This document shows positions 1 through 7,830 of a stretch of DNA of 15,238 nt, piece by piece. Source of the stretch: Gammaproteobacteria bacterium (GTDB lineage Bacteria > Pseudomonadota > Gammaproteobacteria > Steroidobacterales > Steroidobacteraceae); assembly GCA_028293725.1 (NCBI GenBank), contig JAQGOE010000035.1, positions 1 through 15,238 on the forward strand, in the 5' to 3' direction. How positions within the stretch are numbered: position 1 is the stretch's first letter; every line of letters begins with the position of its first letter. Under the pieces are notes generated by a model that saw only the letters and a program-made list of their open reading frames with translations, did not search any database and was not told the origin of the DNA. A program made the position numbers and the translations under genes.

Positions 1-115
1 CGATGCTCACCTTCTGACCGACGAGGGCGTTGAGCAGAGTCGATTTGCCGACGTTGGGGCGGCCGACGAGCGCAGCGAAGCCGCTATGGAATTCGGGGGA
101 CGGGGATTGTGACAT
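1..115 (-). CDS. era: GTPase Era, N-terminal fragment (cut by window edge)
   Basis: Only the first 38 codons are present; the rest lies beyond the left edge. The peptide begins [20 protein letters not shown] and runs into the P-loop GRPNVGKST (residues 18-26), then [12 protein letters not shown], the classic start of Era. Era is an essential GTPase with a KH domain that binds the 3' end of 16S rRNA and helps assemble the 30S subunit. The ATG at 115 is fixed by an in-frame TAA 12 bases upstream; no strong Shine-Dalgarno precedes it. It follows rnc on the same strand, the usual order, but is separated from it by about 220 bases, whereas in E. coli the two genes touch. Identification is firm; the GTPase switch regions and KH domain cannot be checked here. 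Confidence 0.95.
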   Translation of the reverse strand, partial: MSQSPSPEFHSGFAALVGRPNVGKSTLLNALVGQKVSI

Positions 116-335
116 GGCGATAGCTTACAGGGGGCGCCCGCGCACGCGGGGTTTGTCGAGGTGGCGGCACCGCCGGGGCACTGGCGGGACGCCCTCACCG
201 ATGGCGGGTGCGCGCTGGTGACGCTAGCGGTGCCGGGCCGGCAGACGTGGCCGCGCGGGCCTCGTCGCGAGTGTGGCGGCGGAGGTGCCAGCGCAGGCTG
301 CGTGGCGAGTGGACGTGGCCACCCCGGTCGAGTCG
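116..335. other. Unusually long rnc-era spacer, no gene recognised
   Basis: This 220-base GC-rich stretch separates rnc from era. Short open frames cross it on both strands, but none has a start with a ribosome site or a recognisable product. It holds a small perfect hairpin (CCCGC, loop GCAC, GCGGG at 137-150), the palindromes CGCTAGCG and GTGGCCAC, and two copies of GACGTGGCC (244-252 and 312-320). None has a run of T that would make it an intrinsic terminator for rnc. Confidence 0.5.
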
Positions 336-1034
336 CTATCGTTTCGCCGCGGCGGCTTCGATCGGGAGGATGATGTGTTCGGCGGCTTCCTGCTCGGCGC
401 GGCGGCGGCTCAAGCCCTTGCCCACGCTCTGGGTGCCAAGGTCGGGGACGTCGCAGGTGACGTGGAAGGTCTGCGCGTGGGCCTCGCCTTCGATGCGATC
501 GACCGTATACCGCGGCAGGGAGTAGCCGCGAGACTGGAGGTACTCCTGAAGGCGGGTTTTGGCATCCTTGAGCGTCTCCGGGGCCGGTAACGCGGCGATC
601 CGGGGGGCAAAGAGCCTGCGGATGACGTCATCGGCTGCCTCCAGGCCGCCGTCGAGGAATATCGCGCCACAGACCGCCTCTAGGGCGTCTGCGAGAATCG
701 ACTGCCTGCGGAAGCCACCGGTCTTGAGCTCGCCGGAGCCGAGCTGCAGCTCGTCGCCCAGGCCGATGGCGGCGGCCACGTCGGCGAGGGGCTCGGCACT
801 TACGACGCGCGCTCTGAGACGGCTCAGGTCGCCTTCGGAGGCGTCCGGGAAAGCGAGGTAGAGGTGACGCGCGACGGCCAGGTTGAGGACGGCGTCGCCC
901 AGGAACTCGAGGCGCTCGTTGTTGCGACCGGGGGCGCTGCGGTGAGTCAGCGCCGCGACAAACAGGCTAGGGTCGCGCGGCTCGTATGAAAGTCGCCCGC
1001 GAACCCATCGGACTGGCCAGTCCCCGTTGGTCAT
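336..1034 (-). CDS. rnc: Ribonuclease III
   Basis: RNase III cuts double-stranded RNA, processing the rRNA precursor and many structured mRNAs. With the ATG at 1034 the protein has 232 residues (E. coli has 226). The signature NERLEFLGD starts at residue 39. The metal-binding acidic residues E40, E43, D47, E67, D116 and E119 are all shifted by exactly two from their E. coli counterparts (38, 41, 45, 65, 114, 117), which supports this start. A double-stranded-RNA-binding domain follows (about 157-226, with the KGLSRRRAEQEAA helix). AAAAGGGG lies just upstream of the ATG, with tight spacing. An in-frame GTG at 1076 would add 14 residues and overlap the DUF4845 stop; it lacks a ribosome site and is less likely. 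The gene sits in the standard lepB-DUF4845-rnc-era order, so RNase III could influence its own transcript. Confidence 0.97.
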   Translation of the reverse strand: MTNGDWPVRWVRGRLSYEPRDPSLFVAALTHRSAPGRNNERLEFLGDAVLNLAVARHLYLAFPDASEGDLSRLRARVVSAEPLADVAAAIGLGDELQLGSGELKTGGFRRQSILADALEAVCGAIFLDGGLEAADDVIRRLFAPRIAALPAPETLKDAKTRLQEYLQSRGYSLPRYTVDRIEGEAHAQTFHVTCDVPDLGTQSVGKGLSRRRAEQEAAEHIILPIEAAAAKR

Positions 1035-1068
1035 TTCCCCTTTTGCGAACCTTTCTGCGAACGCCGTC

Positions 1069-1446
1069 CTAATCACCGACGCCGCTTTTGAGCTTCACGA
1101 TCTTGTCGAACGTTACCAGTATGGCGATGTTCGCGAACAGAGGCGCCTGGTCATCGTAGTTCGCTTCGATCGACCATGTCTTATCCGTACGGGTGATCTT
1201 GAGATCCTTCACGTTCGGGTAGTCGACGCTCTCGATCTCGAAATGTTTTTCCACCGCGCGGCGCAAGCCGTTGGCGTTAGCCGACTCATTGGCCTCTTCG
1301 CCCGCGACGGAGTTGAGGCTGTGAACGACTTTCTGGTAATTCAAATAGATCGGCGCCAGGCGGATGCCGGCGTAAAAAACCACGGCGACCGGGCCCAGCA
1401 GGATGACCCAGCCGATCAGGGTGATGCCACGTTGGTGCTTGCGCAT
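1069..1446 (-). CDS. DUF4845 family membrane-anchored protein
   Basis: A 125-residue protein of the DUF4845 family, which is regularly found between lepB and rnc in gammaproteobacteria; no function is established that I know of. It starts MRKHQRGITLIGWVILLGP: a short basic head and one hydrophobic helix (about 9-28) resembling a type IV pilin-like N-terminus. A small soluble domain follows, rich in charged residues, presumably on the periplasmic side. GGGAG lies about 9 bases before the ATG. Its start is 41 bases after the lepB stop and its end lies close to or overlaps the rnc start, so co-transcription is likely. The family call rests on length, position and the N-terminal pattern. Confidence 0.85.
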   Translation of the reverse strand: MRKHQRGITLIGWVILLGPVAVVFYAGIRLAPIYLNYQKVVHSLNSVAGEEANESANANGLRRAVEKHFEIESVDYPNVKDLKITRTDKTWSIEANYDDQAPLFANIAILVTFDKIVKLKSGVGD

Positions 1447-1486
1447 CGAACCTATCTCCCGTGCCTTGGAAACCGCCTCGGTTTCC

Positions 1487-2587
1487 TTACTTGATTGCGG
1501 AGCCGATCCGGCTCCACGTGGGGCCGCCGGTGCGCTGCGGGTCCCAGTTGAACCAGATCCGGGTCGCCTTGCCGACCAGGTTTGCCTCGGGCACGAAGCC
1601 CCAGACCCGGCCGTCCTCGCTGTTGTCTCGATTGTCTCCCATCATCAAATACTGCCCGGGCGGGACCACACGGCTCCACACCGGGCCGTCGCCCAACAGT
1701 GCCGCGGCGGCGGCGCCCTGACCATCACCACAGTTGTAGCCGCGGATTTCCTTACGGTTACATCCCGGCAGCGGACTGGGCGACGGATCGAGCGGCACCG
1801 GGCACAGCATGGCCTGGTGGGTATGCTCTCCAAGTGTTTCCTGCGCGAGCTGGAAATTCACGTAGCACCCGTCGTTGAACGGGGCGACGATCTTGAAGGG
1901 CACCGGCGTGCCGTTGACCGTGATCCGATCGTTCCGAACCTCCACATGATCGCCCGGCAGGCCCACCAGACGCTTGATGTAGTTCACGGATGGATCGAGC
2001 GGATAGCGGAATACGACCACATCTCCGCGTTGTGGGCCTCCAATTGAGACAATCTTCTCGTTGACGACCGGCAGGCGCAGGCCATAGGCGTACTTGTTGA
2101 CGATGATGAAATCACCGTCGAGAAGGGTCGGCATCATGGAGTCGGAGGGGATGCGAAACGGCTCGAAGATGAAGGAGCGTAGGACGAGCACCACGAGCGC
2201 CACCGGAAAGAAGCTGCGGGCATAGTCGACGGTGCCGGGCTCACGGATGACGGTTAGGTCCTTGCCCGCGGCTTGCGCCGTGGCGGCGCGACGCCGCGAG
2301 AGGAACAAGGCGTCCACCGCCCACACGAGGCCGGTCAGAAGGGTGATCCCGAACAGCACCGCACTGAAATCCAGCCGCTCCGCGACCAGCAACCGCAGGA
2401 CCGCGGCACCGATCAGGATGGGCAGCGTGTGATAGGCGACCGCGATAACCGGCGGATCGTGCGCCTCCTGGGGAGCCGCGGCGATCTGGCGGCGAGGCCG
2501 CAGAAACCAGTCGTCGGCGATGCACAGCAGGCCCACGGGAAGCGCGAGCCACGAGAGGAATACAACGATGGGCATCAGCATCTGCAT
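1487..2587 (-). CDS. lepB: Signal peptidase I
   Basis: Membrane-bound Ser/Lys-dyad peptidase that removes signal peptides from exported proteins on the outer face of the inner membrane. Visible motifs: box B PSDSMMPTL with nucleophile S150; box D YIKRLVGLPGD with general base K205; box E GDNRDNSEDGRVWGFV starting at G317. At 366 residues it is longer than E. coli LepB (324). The extra length is N-terminal, where hydrophobic stretches appear at about 5-24, 46-68, 73-95 and 125-140 instead of two. The insert between boxes D and E carries four cysteines (241, 262, 276, 286), which could form periplasmic disulfides. The ATG at 2587 has GAAGG nine bases upstream; ATGs at codons 3 and 5 are alternatives. 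It lies between lepA and DUF4845 on the same strand, as in Pseudomonas. Confidence 0.97.
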   Translation of the reverse strand: MQMLMPIVVFLSWLALPVGLLCIADDWFLRPRRQIAAAPQEAHDPPVIAVAYHTLPILIGAAVLRLLVAERLDFSAVLFGITLLTGLVWAVDALFLSRRRAATAQAAGKDLTVIREPGTVDYARSFFPVALVVLVLRSFIFEPFRIPSDSMMPTLLDGDFIIVNKYAYGLRLPVVNEKIVSIGGPQRGDVVVFRYPLDPSVNYIKRLVGLPGDHVEVRNDRITVNGTPVPFKIVAPFNDGCYVNFQLAQETLGEHTHQAMLCPVPLDPSPSPLPGCNRKEIRGYNCGDGQGAAAAALLGDGPVWSRVVPPGQYLMMGDNRDNSEDGRVWGFVPEANLVGKATRIWFNWDPQRTGGPTWSRIGSAIK

Positions 2588-2609
2588 GAGTTGGAACCTT
2601 CGTTTATGG

Positions 2610-2651
2610 GCTGAAAGTCGTCCGGGCCGCGCAGGCTACGGCGCTTTCAGC
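2610..2651. repeat. Stem-loop nearest lepB
   Basis: GCTGAAAG (2610-2617) pairs perfectly with CTTTCAGC (2644-2651). Inside the loop GCCG (2626-2629) can pair with CGGC (2639-2642), giving a two-part stem-loop. It sits 23 bases before the lepB start codon in the transcript. Confidence 0.55.
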
Positions 2652-2665
2652 GAGCGCGCCCACTG

Positions 2666-2722
2666 AACTGGCGCACACGCCACCAAAAGGCGTGGCTTTT
2701 GGTGGCGAAAAGCGGGCCAGTT
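2666..2722. repeat. Long stem-loop after lepA, perfect 12-bp core
   Basis: CGCCACCAAAAG (2678-2689) and CTTTTGGTGGCG (2696-2707) form a perfect 12-bp stem with a 6-base loop, GCGTGG. An outer arm pairs AACTGGC (2666-2672) with GCCAGTT (2716-2722), so the whole 57-base segment can fold into one extended hairpin with an internal loop. It lies about 30 bases after the lepA stop. No T run follows on the transcribed strand, which argues against a simple intrinsic terminator. Confidence 0.7.
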
Positions 2723-2753
2723 GCATTGCGAGCATTCGTTCATTCGTGGGACG

Positions 2754-4550
2754 TTATTCTTTACGGCCGATCTGCAACACGGCGAGAAACGCTTCCTGGG
2801 GGATCTCGACCTGTCCCACCTGTTTCATGCGTTTCTTGCCTTCCTTCTGCTTCTCCAACAGCTTGCGCTTGCGGCTGATGTCGCCGCCGTAACACTTGGC
2901 GAGCACGTTCTTGCGCAGCGCCTTTACGGTGGCGCGCGCGATGACGGCACTGCCGATCGCGGCCTGGACCGCCACTTCGAACATCTGCCGCGGAATGAGT
3001 TCCTGCATCTTGTCGACGAGCTCGCGGCCGCGTTGGTAGGCGTTGTCCCGGTGCACGATGATGGACAGGGCGTCGACCGGCTCGCCATTGATGAGAACGT
3101 CGAGCTTTTGTAGCGGTGCGTTCTGGAAATGGCTGAATTCGTAGTCGAAGGAGGCGTAGCCGCGACTCACGGACTTCAGGCGATCGAAGAAATCCAGTAC
3201 CACTTCGGCGAGCGGCAACTCGTATTGGAGCGACACCTGGGTGGCGACGTACAGCATTTTTTTCTGTTTGCCGCGCTTGTCGGTGCACAACTTCAACACG
3301 GAGCCGACGTAATCGGGCGGCACCAGGATGTTGGCAATGATGATCGGCTCACGCAGCTCTTCGATCTCGTTCGAGGGCGGAAGTTTCGCGGGATTGTCGA
3401 CGTACACGAGGGTGCCGTCGGTGCGGGACACTTCGTAGACAACGGTGGGGGCGCTCGTCACGAGCTCCAATTGGTACTCGCGCTCGAGACGCTCCTGCAC
3501 GATGTCCATGTGGAGGAGGCCCAGGAAGCCGATGCGGAATCCGAAGCCTAACGCGGTGGAGACTTCGGGCTCGTAGTGCAGGGCCGAGTCGTTCAGGCGC
3601 AGTTTCGAGAGGGCGTCACGGAAGTTCTCGTAGTCCTCGGAGTTGATGGGGAAGATGCCGGCGAAGACGCGCGGTTTGATCTGTTTGAAGCCGGGGAGCG
3701 CGGTGTCGGTGGGCCGGTTTTCCAGGGTGATGGTGTCGCCAACGGGGGCGCCATCGATCTCTTTTATACCGGCGACGACGAAGCCCACATCTCCAGTGGC
3801 CAGGGCGGGCTGCGTGAGAGCCTTGGGCGTGAAGCGGCCGAGGCGGTCGACCTGGTGGCTGCGGCCGGTGGAAAACACTCGGATCTTGTCGCCGGTTTTG
3901 ATCGAGCCGTTCATGACCCGGACCAGCGAGACGACGCCGACGTAGTTGTCGAACCAGGAGTCGATGATGAGGGCCTGGAGCGGGCCATCGGGGTCGCCCT
4001 TGGGGGCCGGAATCCGCCTGATGAGGGCTTCGAGAAGGTCGGGAACGCCCTCGCCTGTCTTTGCGCTCACGCGGACGGCGTCGGTGGCGTCGATGCCGAT
4101 GATCTCTTCGATCTCTTTCGAGACGCGGTCGGGATCGGCGGACGGGAGGTCGATCTTGTTGATGACGGGGAGTACTTCGATGCCCTGCTCGATCGCCGTG
4201 TAGCAGTTCGCGACGCTTTGGGCCTCGACGCCCTGGGAGGCATCGACAACGAGGAGCGCGCCGTCGCAGGCCGCCAGCGAGCGCGAGACTTCGTAGGAGA
4301 AGTCCACGTGGCCGGGGGTGTCGATCATGTTTAGCTGGTAGCGCTCTCCATCCTTGGCGTCGTAATAGAGAGTGACACTCGCCGCCTTGATGGTGATTCC
4401 GCGCTCACGCTCGAGCGCCATGGAGTCGAGCACCTGCGACTGCATCTCACGGTCCTGCAGGCCGCCGCAGAGCTGGATCAGCCGGTCGGCCAGGGTGGAT
4501 TTACCGTGATCGACGTGGGCAATAATCGAAAAATTACGTATGAGCCGCAT
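2754..4550 (-). CDS. lepA: Elongation factor 4 (LepA), ribosome-associated GTPase
   Basis: A full-length 598-residue LepA/EF4, a translational GTPase implicated in ribosome back-translocation and/or 30S biogenesis. GTP-binding motifs are intact: G1 AHVDHGKST (11-19), G2 GITIK (51-55), G3 DTPGH (77-81), G4 NKID (131-134) and SAK (162-164). EF-G-like domains follow, then the LepA-specific C-terminal domain with [20 protein letters not shown] and the usual ending EAFLAVLQI. The ATG at 4550 gives the canonical start [19 protein letters not shown]. The ribosome site is weak. It lies 125 bases after the DUF4139 gene and 166 before lepB. The lepA-lepB pairing is ancient and conserved; the DUF4139 neighbour is not part of the usual set. 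Confidence 0.98.
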   Translation of the reverse strand: MRLIRNFSIIAHVDHGKSTLADRLIQLCGGLQDREMQSQVLDSMALERERGITIKAASVTLYYDAKDGERYQLNMIDTPGHVDFSYEVSRSLAACDGALLVVDASQGVEAQSVANCYTAIEQGIEVLPVINKIDLPSADPDRVSKEIEEIIGIDATDAVRVSAKTGEGVPDLLEALIRRIPAPKGDPDGPLQALIIDSWFDNYVGVVSLVRVMNGSIKTGDKIRVFSTGRSHQVDRLGRFTPKALTQPALATGDVGFVVAGIKEIDGAPVGDTITLENRPTDTALPGFKQIKPRVFAGIFPINSEDYENFRDALSKLRLNDSALHYEPEVSTALGFGFRIGFLGLLHMDIVQERLEREYQLELVTSAPTVVYEVSRTDGTLVYVDNPAKLPPSNEIEELREPIIIANILVPPDYVGSVLKLCTDKRGKQKKMLYVATQVSLQYELPLAEVVLDFFDRLKSVSRGYASFDYEFSHFQNAPLQKLDVLINGEPVDALSIIVHRDNAYQRGRELVDKMQELIPRQMFEVAVQAAIGSAVIARATVKALRKNVLAKCYGGDISRKRKLLEKQKEGKKRMKQVGQVEIPQEAFLAVLQIGRKE

Positions 4551-4675
4551 GAATCCGCAATCTGTCCGTTGACGGCTCGTTGTTTCACCCGCGATCCAAT
4601 TAGCGGCGGGCGGTCACGCTGGGCCGGGCGCGGATTATGCACGAGAGGTCGCTCCGCTGGGGCGCAGTCCTGAAA
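4551..4675. other. Spacer before lepA
   Basis: A 125-base spacer. On the minus strand it contains an isolated -10-like hexamer CATAAT (4639-4634), but no matching -35 element at 16-18 bases, so I do not call a promoter. No terminator-like hairpin with a T run was found after the DUF4139 stop. Confidence 0.35.
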
Positions 4676-6331
4676 TCAGCGATCCTCTGGCCTGTCCTCG
4701 GTCTCCTGGGTCCGATACTGGATGATGGCACTGCCTTCCGCGGGGACCGTCAGGCTGAAAGTGGGGTGTCCATTGTGGGTCCCGAGGACGTGATCCGCCT
4801 CCACGATAGTCGCGCCATCCGGCCCCAGCACACTCAGTTCGACGAATGCCGGGGCGCTGCGAGCGTTAGTGATCCGGATGACATGTACCTCATCGACCTC
4901 GCTCGAACGAACGACCACGTGGGGCTTCAACCGTAGCCGCTTGAGCTTTTTTGGATCCACGGCTCTATCCGTAGTCCTTGCGTTTATCTGGACATCCGGG
5001 GCTTCGCCGACATCGATCTCGAATTCCTCGTCGACCGCGACATCGCGCAATGGCGCCTCGTTCACCAGCAGCGGCACACCCTCGCGCTCGTAAAAGGACG
5101 CCACTCGTCCCGAGGGCAGCGGCAGCCCGAGATGGTGGGCGCGGTCGTTGCGGGTGCGCAGTACTTTGCGCAGCGGCGTGGCTTCCAACTCGCTGTCGGG
5201 TGAGACGTCAGCGTGATAGATGAGCTTCACCGGAATGGACTGCTGGTCGAGCATGCGCACCTGTTTGATCTGGCGGCTCGTGACGGAGGTGCGCCAGGGA
5301 ACCCGGTACAGTTTGAGATCGCCGAGTTGTTCCTGCTGGGTGCCCGTGACCGCGATCTCCTGGAGCGCTATGGCGGCCATGGGCATGGGAGCCATCGCTT
5401 TTCGGGACGCCGTGACCAGGATGGACTCCAACGAGCCCAGGGGCGTCGCTCCCAGGATGTGGGGCTCGTCCGGGGAATCACTCGTCGATCCGCGTGGCCA
5501 ACAATTCGCGAGAATCTCGGTGCCCGGGTCGATGGGCTCGACTTGCTCCGATTCCCGATTGAGGCGGCCGGCAACGACTTGTGCGTGGGCGTCTGGAAAG
5601 GACACCGAGTTGCTGTTGGCGAGCGTCACCCAGGCACCGAGGTCGATGCTGCTCCCGTCGGGAGATATAGCCGCGACATAGTTGGCCATCCAATCGAAAC
5701 CCCGAGACAGGTATGACAACCTGACTTTTGCCGTGGCAGGCCCGGGGCTGCGAATCAGCGCGGACAACGTCGGAGTCGCCGATGCATCCGTAGCTGCGTC
5801 GAAGTGGAAGGTTTCCGGTAAGCCGGAGCAACGCAACGCCTCGATCTCACCCGCGGCGCTTTTAAACACAACACCCTCGGAGTCCGAGATGAGCGTGCCC
5901 GGGATGTCAGTTGCCTTGCCGGTCTTCGGATTGGTGCGCACCAGCCAAACGGAGCGGCCGACAGTCGCGTTCACCAGCGCCGAGGGGCTGAGTACCTGGG
6001 CGTCGTGATTCTTTTCGAGAACGCCGGTCGGCAGGCCGGTGATGATGGCGCTCTCGGGCTGAATACCATCCGCGACGCCCTCGAAGCGGATGCGGCTTTC
6101 GCCCGGCGGAATCGACACGGTACGTGTCTCGGTGACCAGCGCGAAGCCCCACAGCCGATCGAGATCGAGCGAGTTGGACACTCCTGAGGGAGAGCGATAT
6201 ACCGTGACCGAAAGATCGGTGACGGCGCCGGCTCGTACCATTTTCGCAGGGGCGTCGCCGTCGCCAGCCGCGGCGGACAGCGGAGCAAGCGCTGTTGCCA
6301 GGAGCAGGCATCGATAGAGAAGACGCCGCAT
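4676..6331 (-). CDS. Exported DUF4139 family protein A, with TonB-box-like motifs
   Basis: A 551-residue secreted or periplasmic protein of the DUF4139 family, whose function is not established. A signal peptide is evident (MRRLLYRCLLLATALAPLSAAA, cut near residue 22). The family core is recognisable in LSYLSRGFDWMANYVAA and WVTLANSNSVSFPDAHAQVV. It aligns by eye with its neighbour, e.g. LGDLKLYRVP against LGDYYLYPLS, so the two look like diverged tandem paralogues. In the loop where the neighbour has a short Gly-rich stretch, this one carries about 60 extra residues including ESILVTASR (302-310) and EIAVTGTQ (325-332), which resemble TonB boxes of outer-membrane receptors. I chose the ATG at 6331; a GTG at 6340 would add three residues. 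It starts 18 bases after the preceding stop, so the pair is probably one transcript. Confidence 0.85.
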   Translation of the reverse strand: MRRLLYRCLLLATALAPLSAAAGDGDAPAKMVRAGAVTDLSVTVYRSPSGVSNSLDLDRLWGFALVTETRTVSIPPGESRIRFEGVADGIQPESAIITGLPTGVLEKNHDAQVLSPSALVNATVGRSVWLVRTNPKTGKATDIPGTLISDSEGVVFKSAAGEIEALRCSGLPETFHFDAATDASATPTLSALIRSPGPATAKVRLSYLSRGFDWMANYVAAISPDGSSIDLGAWVTLANSNSVSFPDAHAQVVAGRLNRESEQVEPIDPGTEILANCWPRGSTSDSPDEPHILGATPLGSLESILVTASRKAMAPMPMAAIALQEIAVTGTQQEQLGDLKLYRVPWRTSVTSRQIKQVRMLDQQSIPVKLIYHADVSPDSELEATPLRKVLRTRNDRAHHLGLPLPSGRVASFYEREGVPLLVNEAPLRDVAVDEEFEIDVGEAPDVQINARTTDRAVDPKKLKRLRLKPHVVVRSSEVDEVHVIRITNARSAPAFVELSVLGPDGATIVEADHVLGTHNGHPTFSLTVPAEGSAIIQYRTQETEDRPEDR

Positions 6332-6349
6332 GACCGGCACCGGCGCGCT

Positions 6350-7771
6350 CTAAAACCGGGTCTCGAAGCTGGCGGTGAGGGTTACGCTGCCATTGGCGGG
6401 CACCGTGACCACCCACTCGGCCTCTTCCGCACTTCGGCGCGTGCTCTTCTGACTCTCGTTCTTGATGGCGGTATCGCCCCACAAACCCGCCTGCAACACG
6501 GAAACCGTCACGGCTTTCGGCAAGGCGTTCGACACCACGTAGCGCATGTCGCTCTGCCAGTGGTCATAGCCGAGGCGGCTGCGCTTTTCGACTGTAGGGT
6601 GCACCTTGACGTCGAACGCGTCTCCCGTCGACAGGGAAAGTTTCGAGCCCATCGGGGTGTGGTCGATGCGGCTCTCGCCGATGAACTGCGGATCGCCGCG
6701 CTTGTCACGCATATAGAACCGCAGAATTCCCGCAGGCAGTTGGTCGCCGAGGCCGGCATGGGAGCTGGTGGTGAAGCGATAGACTGTCTTGGCACTCAGG
6801 GGCGTGTTCGAAGTCCCGAGCCACTGATTGAGGAATTCATAGCCGTGCTCGGCCGGGACACCATGCACGTCGAGGAAGCTGACCTGCTTGGTTTGCAGGT
6901 TGGCAATGGTGGTGCGCTCCGAGAGGGGATACAGATAATAGTCGCCGAGACGCTCGCGCGAGCCGCTCTCGGTGCCCGCCTGTTGCAAGGTCGGTCGCGG
7001 TTGCCGCATGTAGCCTCTACCGCCGCCGTCCGTCGCACCACCGCTCACGTTGGGGGAGCCGGCGACCAACAGTGTCTTGGCGTTGTCGTAGGTGGTGCCA
7101 CTCGAGTTGGTCAGCGTGATCCAACCTTGCACATCGATCTTCGAGGTGGCCTCATCGAAGAGAGCGACATAGTCCGCCCGCCAGCCGAGCCCGGGGGTGA
7201 GATAGCTCAAGGTGGCCGGTACCGGACCGCTGTGGGCACCATTGACGGTCACCGACAAGGTGGGATGGGCACGCAGGTTGTCGGGCACTTTGTCGAAAAT
7301 GACGCGCGCCGGCATGCCGTCATCGCGTAGCACCTCGATGTGATCGCCGATTTTGAGGACCACGCCGCCGTTGGTCGCCAGGACCAGTGCCTTCTCGCGG
7401 GTTTCCGCGCCGGTGCCGGGACTCGTGCGCACGATCGTGACTTCGTGGCCGACGGCTTTCTCCATCAGCTTCGCGGGGGTCAGCAAGTCGAAGTCGAAGT
7501 TCTGCTCGACGATGGTCAGCGCGTCTTTGGCCGCGAGCGAGACGGTCTCGGCGCGGATTTGCGCCGAAACGTTCTGAAATTCCACTCGCTGTTTGCCGCC
7601 GGTGAGATCGATGGTGCGGTGGTCCTGCACCAGGGCGAGATCGTCGGCATAGATGGTGACGGAGAGGTCCTGATCAGCGGCGCTGGTGACGGTGGGCACC
7701 GCCGACCAGAGGGCACCGATCGCGAATGTCAGGATCGTCAGTGCCTGCACAGGTTTGTCAATATGTAACAT
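6350..7771 (-). CDS. Exported DUF4139 family protein B
   Basis: A 473-residue DUF4139 protein, close to the common length for this family; function not established. From the ATG at 7771 it has a signal peptide with a hydrophobic core (about 9-28) ending VTSAADQD, with cleavage near residue 31-32. The N-terminal third (LSVTIYADDLALVQDHRTID) is the all-beta module usually seen before DUF4139. The core follows: LSYLTPGLGWRADYVALF, then GWITLTNSSGTTYDNAKTLL. The C-terminus ends in beta-rich VTVPANGSVTLTASFETRF. No transmembrane anchor or lipobox is visible, so it is probably periplasmic or surface-exposed. A TTG at 7813 would add 14 residues before the signal peptide and is unlikely. It follows the CxxC protein gene by 59 bases on the same strand, downstream of rpoE-rseA-rseB, which makes sigma-E control conceivable but unproven. 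Confidence 0.88.
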   Translation of the reverse strand: MLHIDKPVQALTILTFAIGALWSAVPTVTSAADQDLSVTIYADDLALVQDHRTIDLTGGKQRVEFQNVSAQIRAETVSLAAKDALTIVEQNFDFDLLTPAKLMEKAVGHEVTIVRTSPGTGAETREKALVLATNGGVVLKIGDHIEVLRDDGMPARVIFDKVPDNLRAHPTLSVTVNGAHSGPVPATLSYLTPGLGWRADYVALFDEATSKIDVQGWITLTNSSGTTYDNAKTLLVAGSPNVSGGATDGGGRGYMRQPRPTLQQAGTESGSRERLGDYYLYPLSERTTIANLQTKQVSFLDVHGVPAEHGYEFLNQWLGTSNTPLSAKTVYRFTTSSHAGLGDQLPAGILRFYMRDKRGDPQFIGESRIDHTPMGSKLSLSTGDAFDVKVHPTVEKRSRLGYDHWQSDMRYVVSNALPKAVTVSVLQAGLWGDTAIKNESQKSTRRSAEEAEWVVTVPANGSVTLTASFETRF

Positions 7772-7830
7772 CTTGCTCAGGTCCGTTTGCCGAGGACGTG
7801 AGTATGAACGCAAATCGACAGGTCGAGGGG

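Larger units (their letters stand above)
2588..2753 (-). promoter_or_regulatory. lepA-lepB spacer with two stem-loops
   Basis: The 166-base leader between lepA and lepB contains two inverted repeats that account for much of its length (2666-2722 and 2610-2651, listed separately). I see no clear sigma-70 promoter and no intrinsic terminator: in the direction of transcription neither stem is followed by a T run. The lepB Shine-Dalgarno (GAAGG) lies at the low-coordinate end, outside both stems. Transcript processing or attenuation are plausible roles, by inference only. Confidence 0.45.

Noticed and set aside
1403..2047. 214-codon open frame on the plus strand opposite lepB
   Set aside because: Lies across the lepB catalytic boxes on the other strand; no ribosome site or domain.
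2679..2700. Possible plus-strand intrinsic terminator (GCCAC...GTGGC followed by TTTT)
   Set aside because: No plus-strand gene precedes it, and the longer 12-bp stem is more stable; on the transcribed minus strand there is no T run.
3576..4334. 252-codon open frame on the plus strand opposite lepA
   Set aside because: Exact antisense of a highly conserved lepA in a GC-rich genome; composition is Val/Asp/Gly-rich as expected from codon-bias shadowing, with no recognisable domain.
4634..4639. -10-like CATAAT upstream of lepA
   Set aside because: No matching -35 at 16-18 bases; a single hexamer is not enough to call a promoter.
6560..7330. 256-codon open frame on the plus strand opposite DUF4139 protein B
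   Set aside because: Antisense of a gene with signal peptide and family motifs; the plus-strand peptide looks like reverse-frame GC bias.
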